Below are positions 46,094 to 55,272 of a stretch of DNA of 64,000 bases, piece by piece. This DNA comes from Terriglobia bacterium. Its GTDB lineage: Bacteria > Acidobacteriota > Terriglobia > JAIQFV01. The notes under the pieces are model-generated. The model saw only the letters and a program-made list of their open reading frames with translations. It was not told the origin of the DNA and did not search any database. Made by a program: the position numbers and the translations under genes. The first letter of the stretch is position 1. Every line of letters starts with the position of its first letter. The stretch covers positions 1 through 64,000 of the forward strand of contig JAIQFV010000026.1 in NCBI GenBank assembly GCA_020073085.1. The letters are read 5' to 3'.

Positions 46094-47578
46094 ATGAACG
46101 ATCCCTCACGGTTTTATCGCTGGCTCCTGCTGGTGGCCAGCCTCGTCACCATCGCCTACCTGGTGGGTGCGGCAGTTCACGAGAACTACCTGGCCCAATG
46201 GAAGACCGTGCAGCGCCAGTATCGCGACCTACTTCGGGAGAAGGCCACCGATGAGCGAGGCCGCGAATTGGTGGCCAAGTTCCGGATCGAGATGAAGCAG
46301 GTCAGCATTCCTGCGCTGGGCGCCGTGGATCGTTGCGTCACCTGCCACAATGGAATTGACGACCCACGTATGACTAACGCCGCACTTCCCCACCGGGCCC
46401 ATCCCGGCCACCTTCTCGACAAGCATCCCGTGGACCGGTTTGGTTGCACGGTGTGTCACCATGGGCAGGGCGCGGCCCTGACATTCCAGGAGGCGAAGGC
46501 CGAAGACGTCTACTGGGACTATCCGCTGTTGCCGCCCGAGATGACCGAGGCCACCTGCGTCACCTGCCACGACGCCGAAAAGCTGCCCTCCGATCAAATC
46601 CCGATGTTGACCCTGGGCTTCGAGCTATACAAGGAGAAGAGCTGCGGCTCTTGCCACAAGCTCGGCGGGCGCGGTGGCACGCTCGGTCCCGCCCTCGACA
46701 ACGAGGGCGCAAAGACCCGGCACCAACTCATCATGACCAACTTGAAGCCGCCCTACACCTCGTGGAACTGGCAAACGGTACACTTTCGCGACCCGGGCAG
46801 CGTGGTTCTAGACAGCCAGATGCGCAACCCAACCGTGACCCGCGGGGAGGCGCTTGCGCTCACAGTCCTGATGCTCTCAGAGTGGAAGCGCGACGTCCCT
46901 GAGAGTTATCTCGCGCCTGACAAAATCGAGCAGAAGTATCGCGCCCTCCATCCCGTTCCTCTAACGGGGGAGCAGGTCTATAAACAGTACTGCACGGCGT
47001 GCCACGGGGATGGCACTTATTCCCGCTGGGACAAGAAATTCGGGCGCTTCGTACCTGCAGTGCGCGGGGTCTCGCTCGTGGCGGGAGCCCCTCGCGATTA
47101 TCTTCGGGCCAACATTGAGCAAGGCCGTCCCGGGACCCAGATGCCCGCCTGGGGACCCCATGCCGGCGGGTTGCTTCCCGAGGAGATCTCGGCGGTCGAT
47201 GAGTATCTCCGCGCCGGCGCTCAAGCCGCTCCACCGATGACTTCCCTTTCTCTTCACGGAGACTCCAGCCGCGGGCTCTCACTTTTCCTGACGAACTGTG
47301 CCGGCTGTCACGGGATGCATGGCCGCGGGGGGATCGCGCCGGAAATCGGAAACCCCATCTTCCAGCAGGCCGCCACCGATGAGTTCATTGTCCGCACCAT
47401 TCGCAACGGCCGCATCCGAACCGCGATGCCTGCATTCCAGCGTCCGGACGCATCGGTGCTCGGCGACCCGGACATCGCTGATGTGCTCGCCTACCTGCGA
47501 ACGCTCCGACAAGACAAGAGTAGGAATGCCACAGCCCCCAGCAGCACTCCCCCACCTCCCGGAGGAGGCAAACCATGA
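46094..47578 (+). CDS. Membrane-anchored hexahaem cytochrome c
   Basis: The 494-residue protein has one N-terminal membrane segment (WLLLVASLVTIAYLVGAAV) and then six CxxCH motifs: CVTCH, CTVCH, CVTCH, CGSCH, CTACH and CAGCH. The first three fall in an N-terminal multihaem region and the last three are spaced like mono-haem cytochrome c domains (CTACHGDG and CAGCHGMHGRGG). It should carry electrons in the periplasm between the Rieske/cytochrome b complex and the molybdoenzyme. Its stop overlaps the alpha-subunit start (ATGA). Confidence 0.93.
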   Translation: MNDPSRFYRWLLLVASLVTIAYLVGAAVHENYLAQWKTVQRQYRDLLREKATDERGRELVAKFRIEMKQVSIPALGAVDRCVTCHNGIDDPRMTNAALPHRAHPGHLLDKHPVDRFGCTVCHHGQGAALTFQEAKAEDVYWDYPLLPPEMTEATCVTCHDAEKLPSDQIPMLTLGFELYKEKSCGSCHKLGGRGGTLGPALDNEGAKTRHQLIMTNLKPPYTSWNWQTVHFRDPGSVVLDSQMRNPTVTRGEALALTVLMLSEWKRDVPESYLAPDKIEQKYRALHPVPLTGEQVYKQYCTACHGDGTYSRWDKKFGRFVPAVRGVSLVAGAPRDYLRANIEQGRPGTQMPAWGPHAGGLLPEEISAVDEYLRAGAQAAPPMTSLSLHGDSSRGLSLFLTNCAGCHGMHGRGGIAPEIGNPIFQQAATDEFIVRTIRNGRIRTAMPAFQRPDASVLGDPDIADVLAYLRTLRQDKSRNATAPSSTPPPPGGGKP

Positions 47579-50340
47579 GCGACAAGAACAAACCCCATCG
47601 ATCCTGGTCGCGGCGGGGCTTCATCCAGACCGCCGCCATGACCGCGGCAACACTGGTCCTGCCCGGCTGCTCCCGCAAGGAGAAGCCCGTGCTCAGCACG
47701 CTCACGGGCGACTTCGATCCGCTGCGCACTTATCCCTATCGCGGGTGGGAGGATTTATACCGCAAGATCTGGACCTGGGACAAAGTGGTCCGCTCCACGC
47801 ATTCCGCCAACTGCACCGGCTCCTGCTCCTGGAAAGTGTATGTCCGCAACGGCGTGATGGTCCGCGAGGAGCAGGCGGCTGACTATCCGCGGATCAACGA
47901 TGAACTGCCCGACTATAACCCGCGCGGTTGCCAAAAGGGCGGCTGCTTCGTGGAATATGTGTACAGCCCGCAGCGGCTTCGTTATCCCCTGATCCGCACC
48001 GGCCAGAGGGGAGAAGGCAAATGGCGGCGCGCCAGTTGGGACGAAGCGCTGACGCTGGTCGCCGGGAAACTGCTCGATAACGTTTATAATTACGGGCCTG
48101 ATACGAACACATTCTTCAGCGTCATCCCCGCCATGAGCCCGGTGAGTTTCTGTGCCGGCTCGAGGCTGGCCCATTACATCGGCGGGGTCTTCCTCTCGTT
48201 TTACGACTGGTATTGCGACCTTCCGCCAGGAGAGCCGCTCACTTGGGGCGTGCAGACCGAGGCCTGCGAGTGCGCGGACTGGTTTAACTCAAAATATATC
48301 GTGCTGTGGGGCTCCAATATTTCACAGACCCGGATCCCGGACGCCCACTTCGCCTATGAGGCCCGCTATAACGGCGCCAAGATCGTATGCATCTCGCCGG
48401 ACTACAACGCCAGCGCCACTCACGCCGATCTCTATTTCCGGATCAATCCGGGTACCGACGGCATCCTGGCCCTGGGTGTAGCCAAGCTCCTCATTGACCA
48501 GAACCTCATCGATGCTCCCTATGTCAAAGAGCAAACCGACATGCCACTGCTTGTGCTCAGCGGTACCAAACGCTTCCTCCGCGAGTCCGATCTCAAATCC
48601 GGCGGGAAGGAAGATGTCTTCTACTTTTGGGACACGAAACAGCAGCGTGCCATTGCGACGTCCGGGTCCATGGGATCAGAACAGAAGACCATCCACCTGA
48701 ACGGCGCCGATCCCGCGTTGACGGGCACCTACCCGGTGAAGCTCGCCGGCGGTACAACAGCCGAAGTCAGCCCCGTCTTCGAATTGCTCAAAAAGGAACT
48801 TGCTCAATATACCGTGGACAGAGTCGCCACCCGTACGGGGCTTCCTGCCCGTGAGATCGAACTCTTTGCCAGGGAGCTGGGCACGCGCAAGCCCGCCATG
48901 ATTATTCACGGCGCCGGGACCAATCACTGGTTTCACAACGACCTCATCAATCGCTCTTTCATACTGCTCGTGGCCCTGACCGGCAATGTAGGCAAGAACG
49001 GAGGCGGCTTTAATCATTATGTTGGACAGGAGCGCATCTGGCCGGAACACGGGTTCTTCCAGTTGGCCTATCCAGAAGGCCGCAAGAAGCAGCGCTTTCA
49101 GAACACCACGCTGTGGAGCTATGTGCACTCCACCAGCAAAGACCCGCATCTCTACAACGGCAAGCCCGTCGAATGGTACATCCAGGAGTCGGTCAAGAAT
49201 GGATGGATGCCGCTGTGGCCAAAGGACGGCCGCAAGCCGCGCGCCTTCGTCGTCTGGCGCGCCAACTATTTGAACCAGGCCAAGGGAAACGAGGTTCTCG
49301 AATCGTCACTCTGGAAAGACCTGGATCTGATTGTCGACATCAACTACCGCATGGACACCACGGCGCTTTACTCCGACGTCGTGCTGCCTGCGGCTAGCTA
49401 CTACGAAAAAGTCGACATCAACACCACGGACTGCCATAGCTACATCCACCCCTTCGGCAAGGCCTGCGAGCCGCTGTTTGAAAGCAAGACCGACTGGGAC
49501 CTCTTCCGCGCCCTTGCGGAAAAGATGGCCGACCTCGCGCGGAAGAAAGGGTTGAAGCCCTTTCACGATGAGGCCTTCGACTGGAACCGCGATTTCACCC
49601 AACTGGCGCACGACTGGACGGGCAAGGGAGAGATCCTGACCGACGAGCAGGCAGCGAACTTTATTCTCGGCAACGCACCCGAAACCCGGGGAATGACCTA
49701 CCAGCAGCTTCAGCAAAAGCCGCAGCGCTTCATTGCCACCGACCCGGAGTCCTGGAACAGCGACATGGAACAGGGCGTGGCCTACACACCCTTCAAGCAT
49801 CAACTCGAAAAGAAGCGCCCGTGGCGCACCCTGACAGGCCGGCAGCAGTTCTACATCGATCATCCGTGGTACATCGAGTTAGGTGAGGCGCTGCCTACCT
49901 TCAAGGAGCCGCTGGAGGAGAAGTTCCCCCTCTTCTGGAACACGCCGCATGGACGCTGGTCCATTCACTCCACATGGCGCGATCACCGGGCCATGCTCCG
50001 TCTGCAGCGTGGCGGGCCGATCGTCTACATGCATCCGGACGATGCCCGCAAGCGTGCCCTGAAGGACAATGACTGGGTCCGCATCCACAACGATGTCGGC
50101 CAGTGCGTGTGCCGCCTCCAGATCCTGCCGGGCGAAAAACCCGGTCGCGTGACCATGTATCACGGCTGGGAGAAATTTCTCGGCTTCAAGCAAGGCGGAT
50201 GGCAGTCGCTCACTTACATCAAGATCAAACCTACGCAGCTTGTCGGCAAGTACGGTCACGTCAACTTTCGCCTCAACTACTGGGGGCCCACGGGTAACAA
50301 CCGCGACATCAAAGTGGAAGTCGAAAAGGCCAAGATCTAA
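47575..50340 (+). CDS. Type II DMSO reductase family molybdopterin oxidoreductase, alpha subunit
   Basis: The 921-residue catalytic subunit binds a bis-MGD molybdenum cofactor and one 4Fe-4S cluster. The cluster motif is HSANCTGSC (His76, Cys80, Cys84) with a later Cys119 in PRGCQKGGC; the His ligand is typical of type II enzymes. YDWYCDLPPGEPLTWGVQT (about 210-228) is the block carrying the Asp molybdenum ligand in NarG-like proteins. A twin-arginine signal (SRRGFIQTAAMTAATLVLPGC) ends in a Cys, so it may be a Tat-exported lipoprotein. Length matches SerA, ClrA, PcrA and DdhA (about 910-925), not the longer NarG or NxrA. Substrate is unknown. Confidence 0.93.
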   Translation: MSDKNKPHRSWSRRGFIQTAAMTAATLVLPGCSRKEKPVLSTLTGDFDPLRTYPYRGWEDLYRKIWTWDKVVRSTHSANCTGSCSWKVYVRNGVMVREEQAADYPRINDELPDYNPRGCQKGGCFVEYVYSPQRLRYPLIRTGQRGEGKWRRASWDEALTLVAGKLLDNVYNYGPDTNTFFSVIPAMSPVSFCAGSRLAHYIGGVFLSFYDWYCDLPPGEPLTWGVQTEACECADWFNSKYIVLWGSNISQTRIPDAHFAYEARYNGAKIVCISPDYNASATHADLYFRINPGTDGILALGVAKLLIDQNLIDAPYVKEQTDMPLLVLSGTKRFLRESDLKSGGKEDVFYFWDTKQQRAIATSGSMGSEQKTIHLNGADPALTGTYPVKLAGGTTAEVSPVFELLKKELAQYTVDRVATRTGLPAREIELFARELGTRKPAMIIHGAGTNHWFHNDLINRSFILLVALTGNVGKNGGGFNHYVGQERIWPEHGFFQLAYPEGRKKQRFQNTTLWSYVHSTSKDPHLYNGKPVEWYIQESVKNGWMPLWPKDGRKPRAFVVWRANYLNQAKGNEVLESSLWKDLDLIVDINYRMDTTALYSDVVLPAASYYEKVDINTTDCHSYIHPFGKACEPLFESKTDWDLFRALAEKMADLARKKGLKPFHDEAFDWNRDFTQLAHDWTGKGEILTDEQAANFILGNAPETRGMTYQQLQQKPQRFIATDPESWNSDMEQGVAYTPFKHQLEKKRPWRTLTGRQQFYIDHPWYIELGEALPTFKEPLEEKFPLFWNTPHGRWSIHSTWRDHRAMLRLQRGGPIVYMHPDDARKRALKDNDWVRIHNDVGQCVCRLQILPGEKPGRVTMYHGWEKFLGFKQGGWQSLTYIKIKPTQLVGKYGHVNFRLNYWGPTGNNRDIKVEVEKAKI

Positions 50341-50352
50341 GGAGAGGCAGCC

Positions 50353-51312
50353 ATGTCAAAACACCAATATGCAATGGTGATGGATTTGAACAAGTGCCTG
50401 GGCTGCCAGACCTGCACCATCGCGTGCAAGAAGCTCTGGACCGACCGGGACGGCACCGGCTACATGTACTGGAACAATGTCGAGACGCGCCCGGGCCTCG
50501 GTTACCCGCGACAGTGGGACCGCATCGGCGGCGGCTATGACTACGGCCATGCCTGGGAGTACGACTACGAGCAGCGCCTCTTTGAAGGCCGACGCAAACC
50601 GGTCATGCCTTTCCCCGAGCCGCAGTCCGGCGTGAACTGGGACGAAGACGTGGGCGGCATGAACGGCAGCGAGAATTACTTCTTCTACCTGCCCCGCATC
50701 TGCAACCATTGCACCTATCCGGCGTGTCTGGAGGCTTGCCCGCGCAAGGCCATCTACAAGCGCGAAGAAGACGGCATCGTGGTCCTCGATCAGGACCGCT
50801 GCCAGGGTTATCGCTATTGCATTCAGGCGTGCCCCTATAAGAAGATCTACTTTAACGAGGTCGCGGGCAAATCGGAGAAATGCATTTTCTGCTACCCGCG
50901 TCTTGAGAAAGGCGAGGTCAACGCCTGTGCCGCCCAGTGCCCGGGACGGCTGCGATTCGTCGGCCTGCTGGATGACCCCGAGTCACCTGTGCACAAGCTC
51001 GTCCTCGTCCACAAGATGGCCCTTCCGCTCTATCCGGAAAGGGGGACACAACCCAACGTCTTTTACGTGCCGCCCTTCAATCCGCCGAAACGGGAGAACT
51101 ACGGCAAAAGCATCCTCGAAGACCCGCGGCTGCCGCTCGATTACCTGGTCCAACTCTTTGGTCCAGAGGTGAAAGGCGTCATTTCACAGCTTGAAGCAGA
51201 ACTCAAAAAGGCGCAAGAAGGCGGGAAGAGCGAGGTGCTGCAATTACTCATCGGCCGGGATGCCGAAGTACGCTACCGCATCCGGCCGGAACTTGTTCAG
51301 ATCAAAGCGTAG
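50353..51312 (+). CDS. Iron-sulfur beta subunit of the molybdoenzyme (NarH/SerB-like)
   Basis: The 319-residue protein has four cysteine groups: CLGCQTCTIACK, CNHCTYPACLEACP, CQGYRYCIQACP, and CIFCYPRLEKGEVNACAAQCP. In the third group Tyr replaces the second Cys, as in NarH-like subunits where a Trp there gives a 3Fe-4S cluster; the protein therefore probably holds three 4Fe-4S and one 3Fe-4S cluster. No signal is present, so it is likely co-exported with the Tat-bearing alpha subunit. It starts 12 bp after alpha. Confidence 0.95.
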   Translation: MSKHQYAMVMDLNKCLGCQTCTIACKKLWTDRDGTGYMYWNNVETRPGLGYPRQWDRIGGGYDYGHAWEYDYEQRLFEGRRKPVMPFPEPQSGVNWDEDVGGMNGSENYFFYLPRICNHCTYPACLEACPRKAIYKREEDGIVVLDQDRCQGYRYCIQACPYKKIYFNEVAGKSEKCIFCYPRLEKGEVNACAAQCPGRLRFVGLLDDPESPVHKLVLVHKMALPLYPERGTQPNVFYVPPFNPPKRENYGKSILEDPRLPLDYLVQLFGPEVKGVISQLEAELKKAQEGGKSEVLQLLIGRDAEVRYRIRPELVQIKA

Positions 51313-51321
51313 GAGATCGCC

Positions 51322-52056
51322 ATGCGAATTCGCCAGGTCGTCATCGCCGCCATAGGATTTCTGCTGTTCTCCGGTGTTATGTGGGCACAAGCTAAGGCAA
51401 AACCGGCTGCCGGACAGGCGCTGTCGGTGGTGGCGTCGTCGGCTACAGTGGAGAAACTGCTCCAGGGCGAACCTTCGACCTGGAATCAGATCGCAGTAAA
51501 GCGCATCAGCCTCAACCGCACGCCCCCACTCTACGACACCGAAGAACCTGCAGGCCTCGACATTCCGACCGTCGAGGTGCGTCTGGCACGCGCCGGAGGG
51601 AACCTGCTGGTACAGCTCAGCTGGCGTGATGCAACCCACGACGCGACCGCGCTTGCGGAAGTTCCCAATACCGCGCCGGAGACACGCTTTCGAAAAGTGC
51701 CGACGGAAGCCGATGACCGCTTCTTCGATGCCGTGGCGGTCATGTTCCCAGCGAGGCCCGAGGCGGGCGCCATCGCCCCATCGTTACAGATGGGTGATGC
51801 CGAGCATCCTGTCGCAATCTATTACTGGAATGCAGCGCGTGGCGCCCTGCTGATGGAAGCTCGGGGGCGCAGCACGACGCGTCGAACCGGGCAGAGTTTC
51901 CCGGCAGCAGGCACGTATCAGAACGGCCAGTGGAGCGTGATCTTCGCCTTGCCTGATCTGCCGGCCGGCACCCCGGTCGCATTTGCCGTCTGGAACGGCA
52001 GCCAGAAGGACCGCGACGGGCGGAAGTATTTTTCGGTCTGGCACCTGCTGGAGTAA
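51322..52056 (+). CDS. Haem b gamma subunit of the molybdoenzyme (EbdC/SerC-like)
   Basis: The 244-residue protein has a signal peptide (RQVVIAAIGFLLFSGVMWAQA) and a C-terminal ethylbenzene-dehydrogenase-type haem-binding domain. Visible features are VEVRLARAGGNLLVQLSWRDATHD, DDRFFDAVAVMFP, AIYYWNAARGALLMEARG and VAFAVWNGSQKDRDGRKYFSVWH. In this family the b haem is ligated by Met and Lys and sits at the periplasmic electron entry point. Genes run beta, then gamma with 9 bp between. Confidence 0.88.
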   Translation: MRIRQVVIAAIGFLLFSGVMWAQAKAKPAAGQALSVVASSATVEKLLQGEPSTWNQIAVKRISLNRTPPLYDTEEPAGLDIPTVEVRLARAGGNLLVQLSWRDATHDATALAEVPNTAPETRFRKVPTEADDRFFDAVAVMFPARPEAGAIAPSLQMGDAEHPVAIYYWNAARGALLMEARGRSTTRRTGQSFPAAGTYQNGQWSVIFALPDLPAGTPVAFAVWNGSQKDRDGRKYFSVWHLLE

Positions 52057-52127
52057 AGAGTATTGGCGCTTCCGTCCACGGGCGGGTATTCACCGCAAGA
52101 GGCGCCGAGAACGCCAAGGGAGTTACA

Positions 52128-52757
52128 ATGCCCACGACTGTTGTGGATGGGATTGCCGCGGCCCCGATTGACTGGCGGCAGAACGATCTTTACCGTTTTT
52201 TTGCCTCTATCTTTGCATCGCCTTCGCAGGACCACTTCCACTTTCTGTCTCAGCCTGCCCTTTCAGTGGCATTGCAGGATTTATGGAAACAACTGGAATG
52301 CGAGGGCGAGTTTCCGGGATTCAAAGGGTTTGCGAACTACGAGGAGTACGAATCCACGTATATCGCCCTGTTCGACGTGGGTGTCCCGGAGCCGCCCGTG
52401 CCGCTGTTCGAGTCAGCCCACGACAAATCCCGTCCGGCCCCGGAGATCGCGCTGGAGAACACCTATTTCTATGGGGTTCTTGGTCTCAGGGCCGACCCCT
52501 CCCAAGCCGTGCCCGATTACCTGATTACACAATTGGAATTTCTCGCCGCCCTCCGCTACACCTCGGAGAACACATCTGACAAAGCAAATGCCGCTTCACT
52601 TGCCCGAGCCGAGACCGAATTCCTGGAGCGCCATCTTATAAACTGGATTCCCACGGCCAAGAGCAAACTGGACCGGACCGGTGCTCCGGGCTTCCCTGTG
52701 CTCATGACCCTCCTGGTCCAGTTCCTCCGCCGCAGGCACGACGGATCCGGGTTCTAG
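52128..52757 (+). CDS. TorD/NarJ-like molybdoenzyme chaperone
   Basis: The 209-residue cytosolic helical protein has the TorD-family pattern of an N-terminal RQNDLYRFFASIFASPSQDHFHFL and a central EYESTYIALFDVGVPEPPVPLFES. Such proteins bind the Tat signal and hold the alpha subunit until the molybdenum cofactor and beta subunit are in place. It lies 71 bp after gamma and closes the operon, matching SerD, DdhD and EbdD positions in related operons. Length is normal. Confidence 0.88.
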   Translation: MPTTVVDGIAAAPIDWRQNDLYRFFASIFASPSQDHFHFLSQPALSVALQDLWKQLECEGEFPGFKGFANYEEYESTYIALFDVGVPEPPVPLFESAHDKSRPAPEIALENTYFYGVLGLRADPSQAVPDYLITQLEFLAALRYTSENTSDKANAASLARAETEFLERHLINWIPTAKSKLDRTGAPGFPVLMTLLVQFLRRRHDGSGF

Positions 52758-53048
52758 CACGCGAAGGCGTGTCTCTCTCTCATGAACAACACTCATCAAT
52801 GCACCTTTGCTTGACTCTGTATTCCGCCGGGCGTAGGCTTTTACTGTGAGGCCTGTGTTGTAAGAGTTAGTTCACCCTTCCCCGATGGCAATTCTCAAAC
52901 ATGAACTCTGGTTGGAATCCAAAGACGAGCAGACATTTTGTCTTTCTGGGCCAATGGGTGACGGCCCGCGCCGCCGCGGATAAGCCACAAAGCGTTGGGC
53001 TGTTGATTGAAGGTTTGTTCTCTCATTAATCTGATGGTTGGGCACAAC

Positions 53049-53717
53049 ATGAACGTTATTGTATTTGGTGCCACGGGAATGGTTGGTTCGGGGGTCCTGA
53101 TCGAGTGCCTGGAGGATCCGCGAGTCCGATCAGTGCTTGTGGTGGGACGAAGGCCATGCGGCGTTGCCCATCCGAGGCTTCGCGAACTCATGCGCTCAGA
53201 CTTCTTCGACTACAGCGACGCCAAAGCCGACCTGAAGGGCCATGATGCGTGCTTCTTCTGCCTGGGGGTGTCCTCGGCCGGGATGCGCGAGGCTGCGTAC
53301 TACCGTTTGACTTACGAGCTGACCCTCTCGGCTGCGGGGGCTCTGGCGGAGCTCAATCCTGAGCTTACCTTCTGCTACGTCTCGGGCGAAGGGACCGACA
53401 GCACCGAGCGCGGACGCTTCATGTGGGCACGGGTGAAAGGCAAGACGGAGAATCACCTCCTGCGAATGCCCTTCAAGGCCTACATGTTTCGTCCGGGCTA
53501 TATTCAGCCGCTCAAAGGGGTCCGCTCGAAGACGAAGCTGTACCAGGCGTTCTACAATGTGCTCGGGCCGATCTACCCCTTGCTGAAACGGCTGTTGCCG
53601 AATCATGTGACCACGACGGAAAACGTCGGTCGGGCCATGGTCCAGGTCGCGGCGAGTGGATGCTCAAAGCATGTGCTTGAGAATTCTGACATCAATGTTT
53701 TGGCTACTAAAGTGTAA
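53049..53717 (+). CDS. NAD(P)-binding Rossmann-fold protein (atypical SDR)
   Basis: The 222-residue protein begins MNVIVFGATGMVGSGVLIECL, a GxTGxxG nucleotide-binding motif, and continues like the HTATIP2/YwnB-type atypical short-chain dehydrogenases (FFCLGVSSAGMREAAYYRLTYELTLSAAGAL, then a VSGEGTDSTERGRFMWARVKGKTENHLL segment). The catalytic Tyr-xxx-Lys is not clear. The substrate is unknown. The frame is open 14 codons upstream; the ATG at 53049 begins the first strand, so it is preferred. Confidence 0.85.
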   Translation: MNVIVFGATGMVGSGVLIECLEDPRVRSVLVVGRRPCGVAHPRLRELMRSDFFDYSDAKADLKGHDACFFCLGVSSAGMREAAYYRLTYELTLSAAGALAELNPELTFCYVSGEGTDSTERGRFMWARVKGKTENHLLRMPFKAYMFRPGYIQPLKGVRSKTKLYQAFYNVLGPIYPLLKRLLPNHVTTTENVGRAMVQVAASGCSKHVLENSDINVLATKV

Positions 53718-53946
53718 CCGGCGTGGACACCCGATTTCGCAATAAAAGTTGGTAAATGTCCCATCCGGCAAGAAGCGGACGGGCGGGTGACGCGCCGGAG
53801 GTTTTGCCGACTCTTCCAGGGGGGGTTGTCTAATCTACAGCGGGTACTAAGGATGAGGGCTTGAAACGGCCCAGCAGGCAATATGTCCGACGCGCCTGTC
53901 GGTCAATTAACAACAACACGGCAATATGTGTCAAGGAAGACGTGAA

Positions 53947-54633
53947 ATGAGATTTCTCAGAATTAATTCAGTTGCAGGGGCCACGCTCGTCGTTTTATTC
54001 CTGACTGTGGTTGCCGCAATCGGAGCTCGATGCCAGAGTCCTCAATCTACACCGGTTCTTACTCCGAAGATTGTTGAGGATAAAGATGCACCGGAGGGAT
54101 GGAGCCGCTATGAGTTCACCTATGACGGCGGGGAGGTGCTCAGCGTGATCATGCCGAAAACACCGCCCTTGGAGTTTCTGCCGAGGGAGTCCCCTATTCA
54201 ATATTCCGTGGAGTTTTCAGGCTTGCTACTCGGAGTAGATGAGCGCCATGTCACGGCCCGTCTGGAAGGCCTTCAATTCATTGTTTATTATTTCAGCGGG
54301 CTTTCCGTTCCGACAGAACAATTCACCGAAGACCAAAAGGAGCACTTCGGTGCGCTGACCCTCCAGCGTGTTGGTTTACTGGAGAAGGGTTTCAGTCCGG
54401 TTCAACTAAGAAGCACGTTTAATGGCGGCAAGATGCGGTCCATTCGAGTCAATGACAACGAGGGATTTGAGCAAGATTTTCTTTTTGGGGTTTCCTCATC
54501 GCCGTACCATTGTCATGCTCGTGCTGTCTTCGCGGGACGATATTCCTACGTCGTTGCGGTCGTAGGGAAAGAGGACCTTAAGGAAGAGCAATACACGCCA
54601 TTCTTTAATTCGTTCCGACTCGTAAAGAACTGA
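53947..54633 (+). CDS. Secreted protein of unknown function
   Basis: The 228-residue protein starts at ATG 53947 after AAGGAAGACGTGA. It has a signal peptide (GATLVVLFLTVVAAIGARC) and a mixed beta/alpha sequence with no motif I know (MPKTPPLEFLPRESPIQYSVEFSGLLLGVDERHVTARLEGLQF...). It has few cysteines and is probably periplasmic. It is followed by the palindrome at 54684. Confidence 0.7.
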   Translation: MRFLRINSVAGATLVVLFLTVVAAIGARCQSPQSTPVLTPKIVEDKDAPEGWSRYEFTYDGGEVLSVIMPKTPPLEFLPRESPIQYSVEFSGLLLGVDERHVTARLEGLQFIVYYFSGLSVPTEQFTEDQKEHFGALTLQRVGLLEKGFSPVQLRSTFNGGKMRSIRVNDNEGFEQDFLFGVSSSPYHCHARAVFAGRYSYVVAVVGKEDLKEEQYTPFFNSFRLVKN

Positions 54634-54683
54634 CATTTAACGAGAACGGTGGTGCCGGGCCTAAAGAATCAATTGGTTGAGAA

Positions 54684-54715
54684 AAAAGGGACAGTCCCTA
54701 GGGACTGTCCCTTTT
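54684..54715. repeat. 32-bp perfect palindrome
   Basis: AAAAGGGACAGTCCCT (54684-54699) is followed directly by its reverse complement. Read in either direction it forms a hairpin ending in TTTT, so it could be a bidirectional terminator between the convergent secreted-protein and VOC genes. It shares AGGGACAG with the repeat at 14128. Confidence 0.85.
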
Positions 54716-54780
54716 CTTAGGTAGTGGCGACTTCAGTCGCTATCGGTCGAAGGCACATCTGCGGCACCCGCCGCCCGCAA

Positions 54781-55272
54781 TCAGCTCTTCCCCGCTGCTT
54801 TACTCATCTGGCCGAACACCTCTTTGGCGCGTCTCTCCATTTCTTCAGGAGCCACATCTTCGACATGCTGGCCGAGCGCCCAATGGTGGCCGAATGGATC
54901 CACCACCTGGCCGTAGCGATCGCCCCAGAACTGGTTGCCGAGCGGCATGGTCACGGTCGCGCCGGCCCCCACGGCATTGTTGAAAAGTTGATCTACGTTC
55001 TCAGAGTAGAGGTTCAGCACCACGCTGCTACCACCGACCGTCTTCGGCGACGCGCAGCCCATACCCGGGAACTCATCGTTAAGAAAAACCTTCGAATCGC
55101 CGATCTTGATCTCCGCGTGCATCACCTTGCCGTCCGGGGTGTTGTGAACGTTCAGAACCTGGGCCCCGAATGCGTTCTTGTAAAACTCCAATGCCTTAGT
55201 CGCGCCATTCACCACCAGATGCGGGGTAATCGTATGCAATCCCTCCGGGATTGCCTTCACATTTCCTGCCAT
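54781..55272 (-). CDS. VOC family protein (PhnB/glyoxalase-like)
   Basis: The 163-residue protein starts at ATG 55272 after GGAGAG. It has the PhnB-type pattern IPEGLHTITPHLVVNGATKALEFYKNAFGAQVLNVH and WGDRYGQVVDPFGHHWALGQHVEDV. The VOC fold places metal ligands in paired beta-alpha-beta modules; members include glyoxalases, dioxygenases and antibiotic-binding proteins, and the substrate here is unknown. The gene is read leftward, convergent with the secreted-protein gene. Confidence 0.9.
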   Translation of the reverse strand: MAGNVKAIPEGLHTITPHLVVNGATKALEFYKNAFGAQVLNVHNTPDGKVMHAEIKIGDSKVFLNDEFPGMGCASPKTVGGSSVVLNLYSENVDQLFNNAVGAGATVTMPLGNQFWGDRYGQVVDPFGHHWALGQHVEDVAPEEMERRAKEVFGQMSKAAGKS

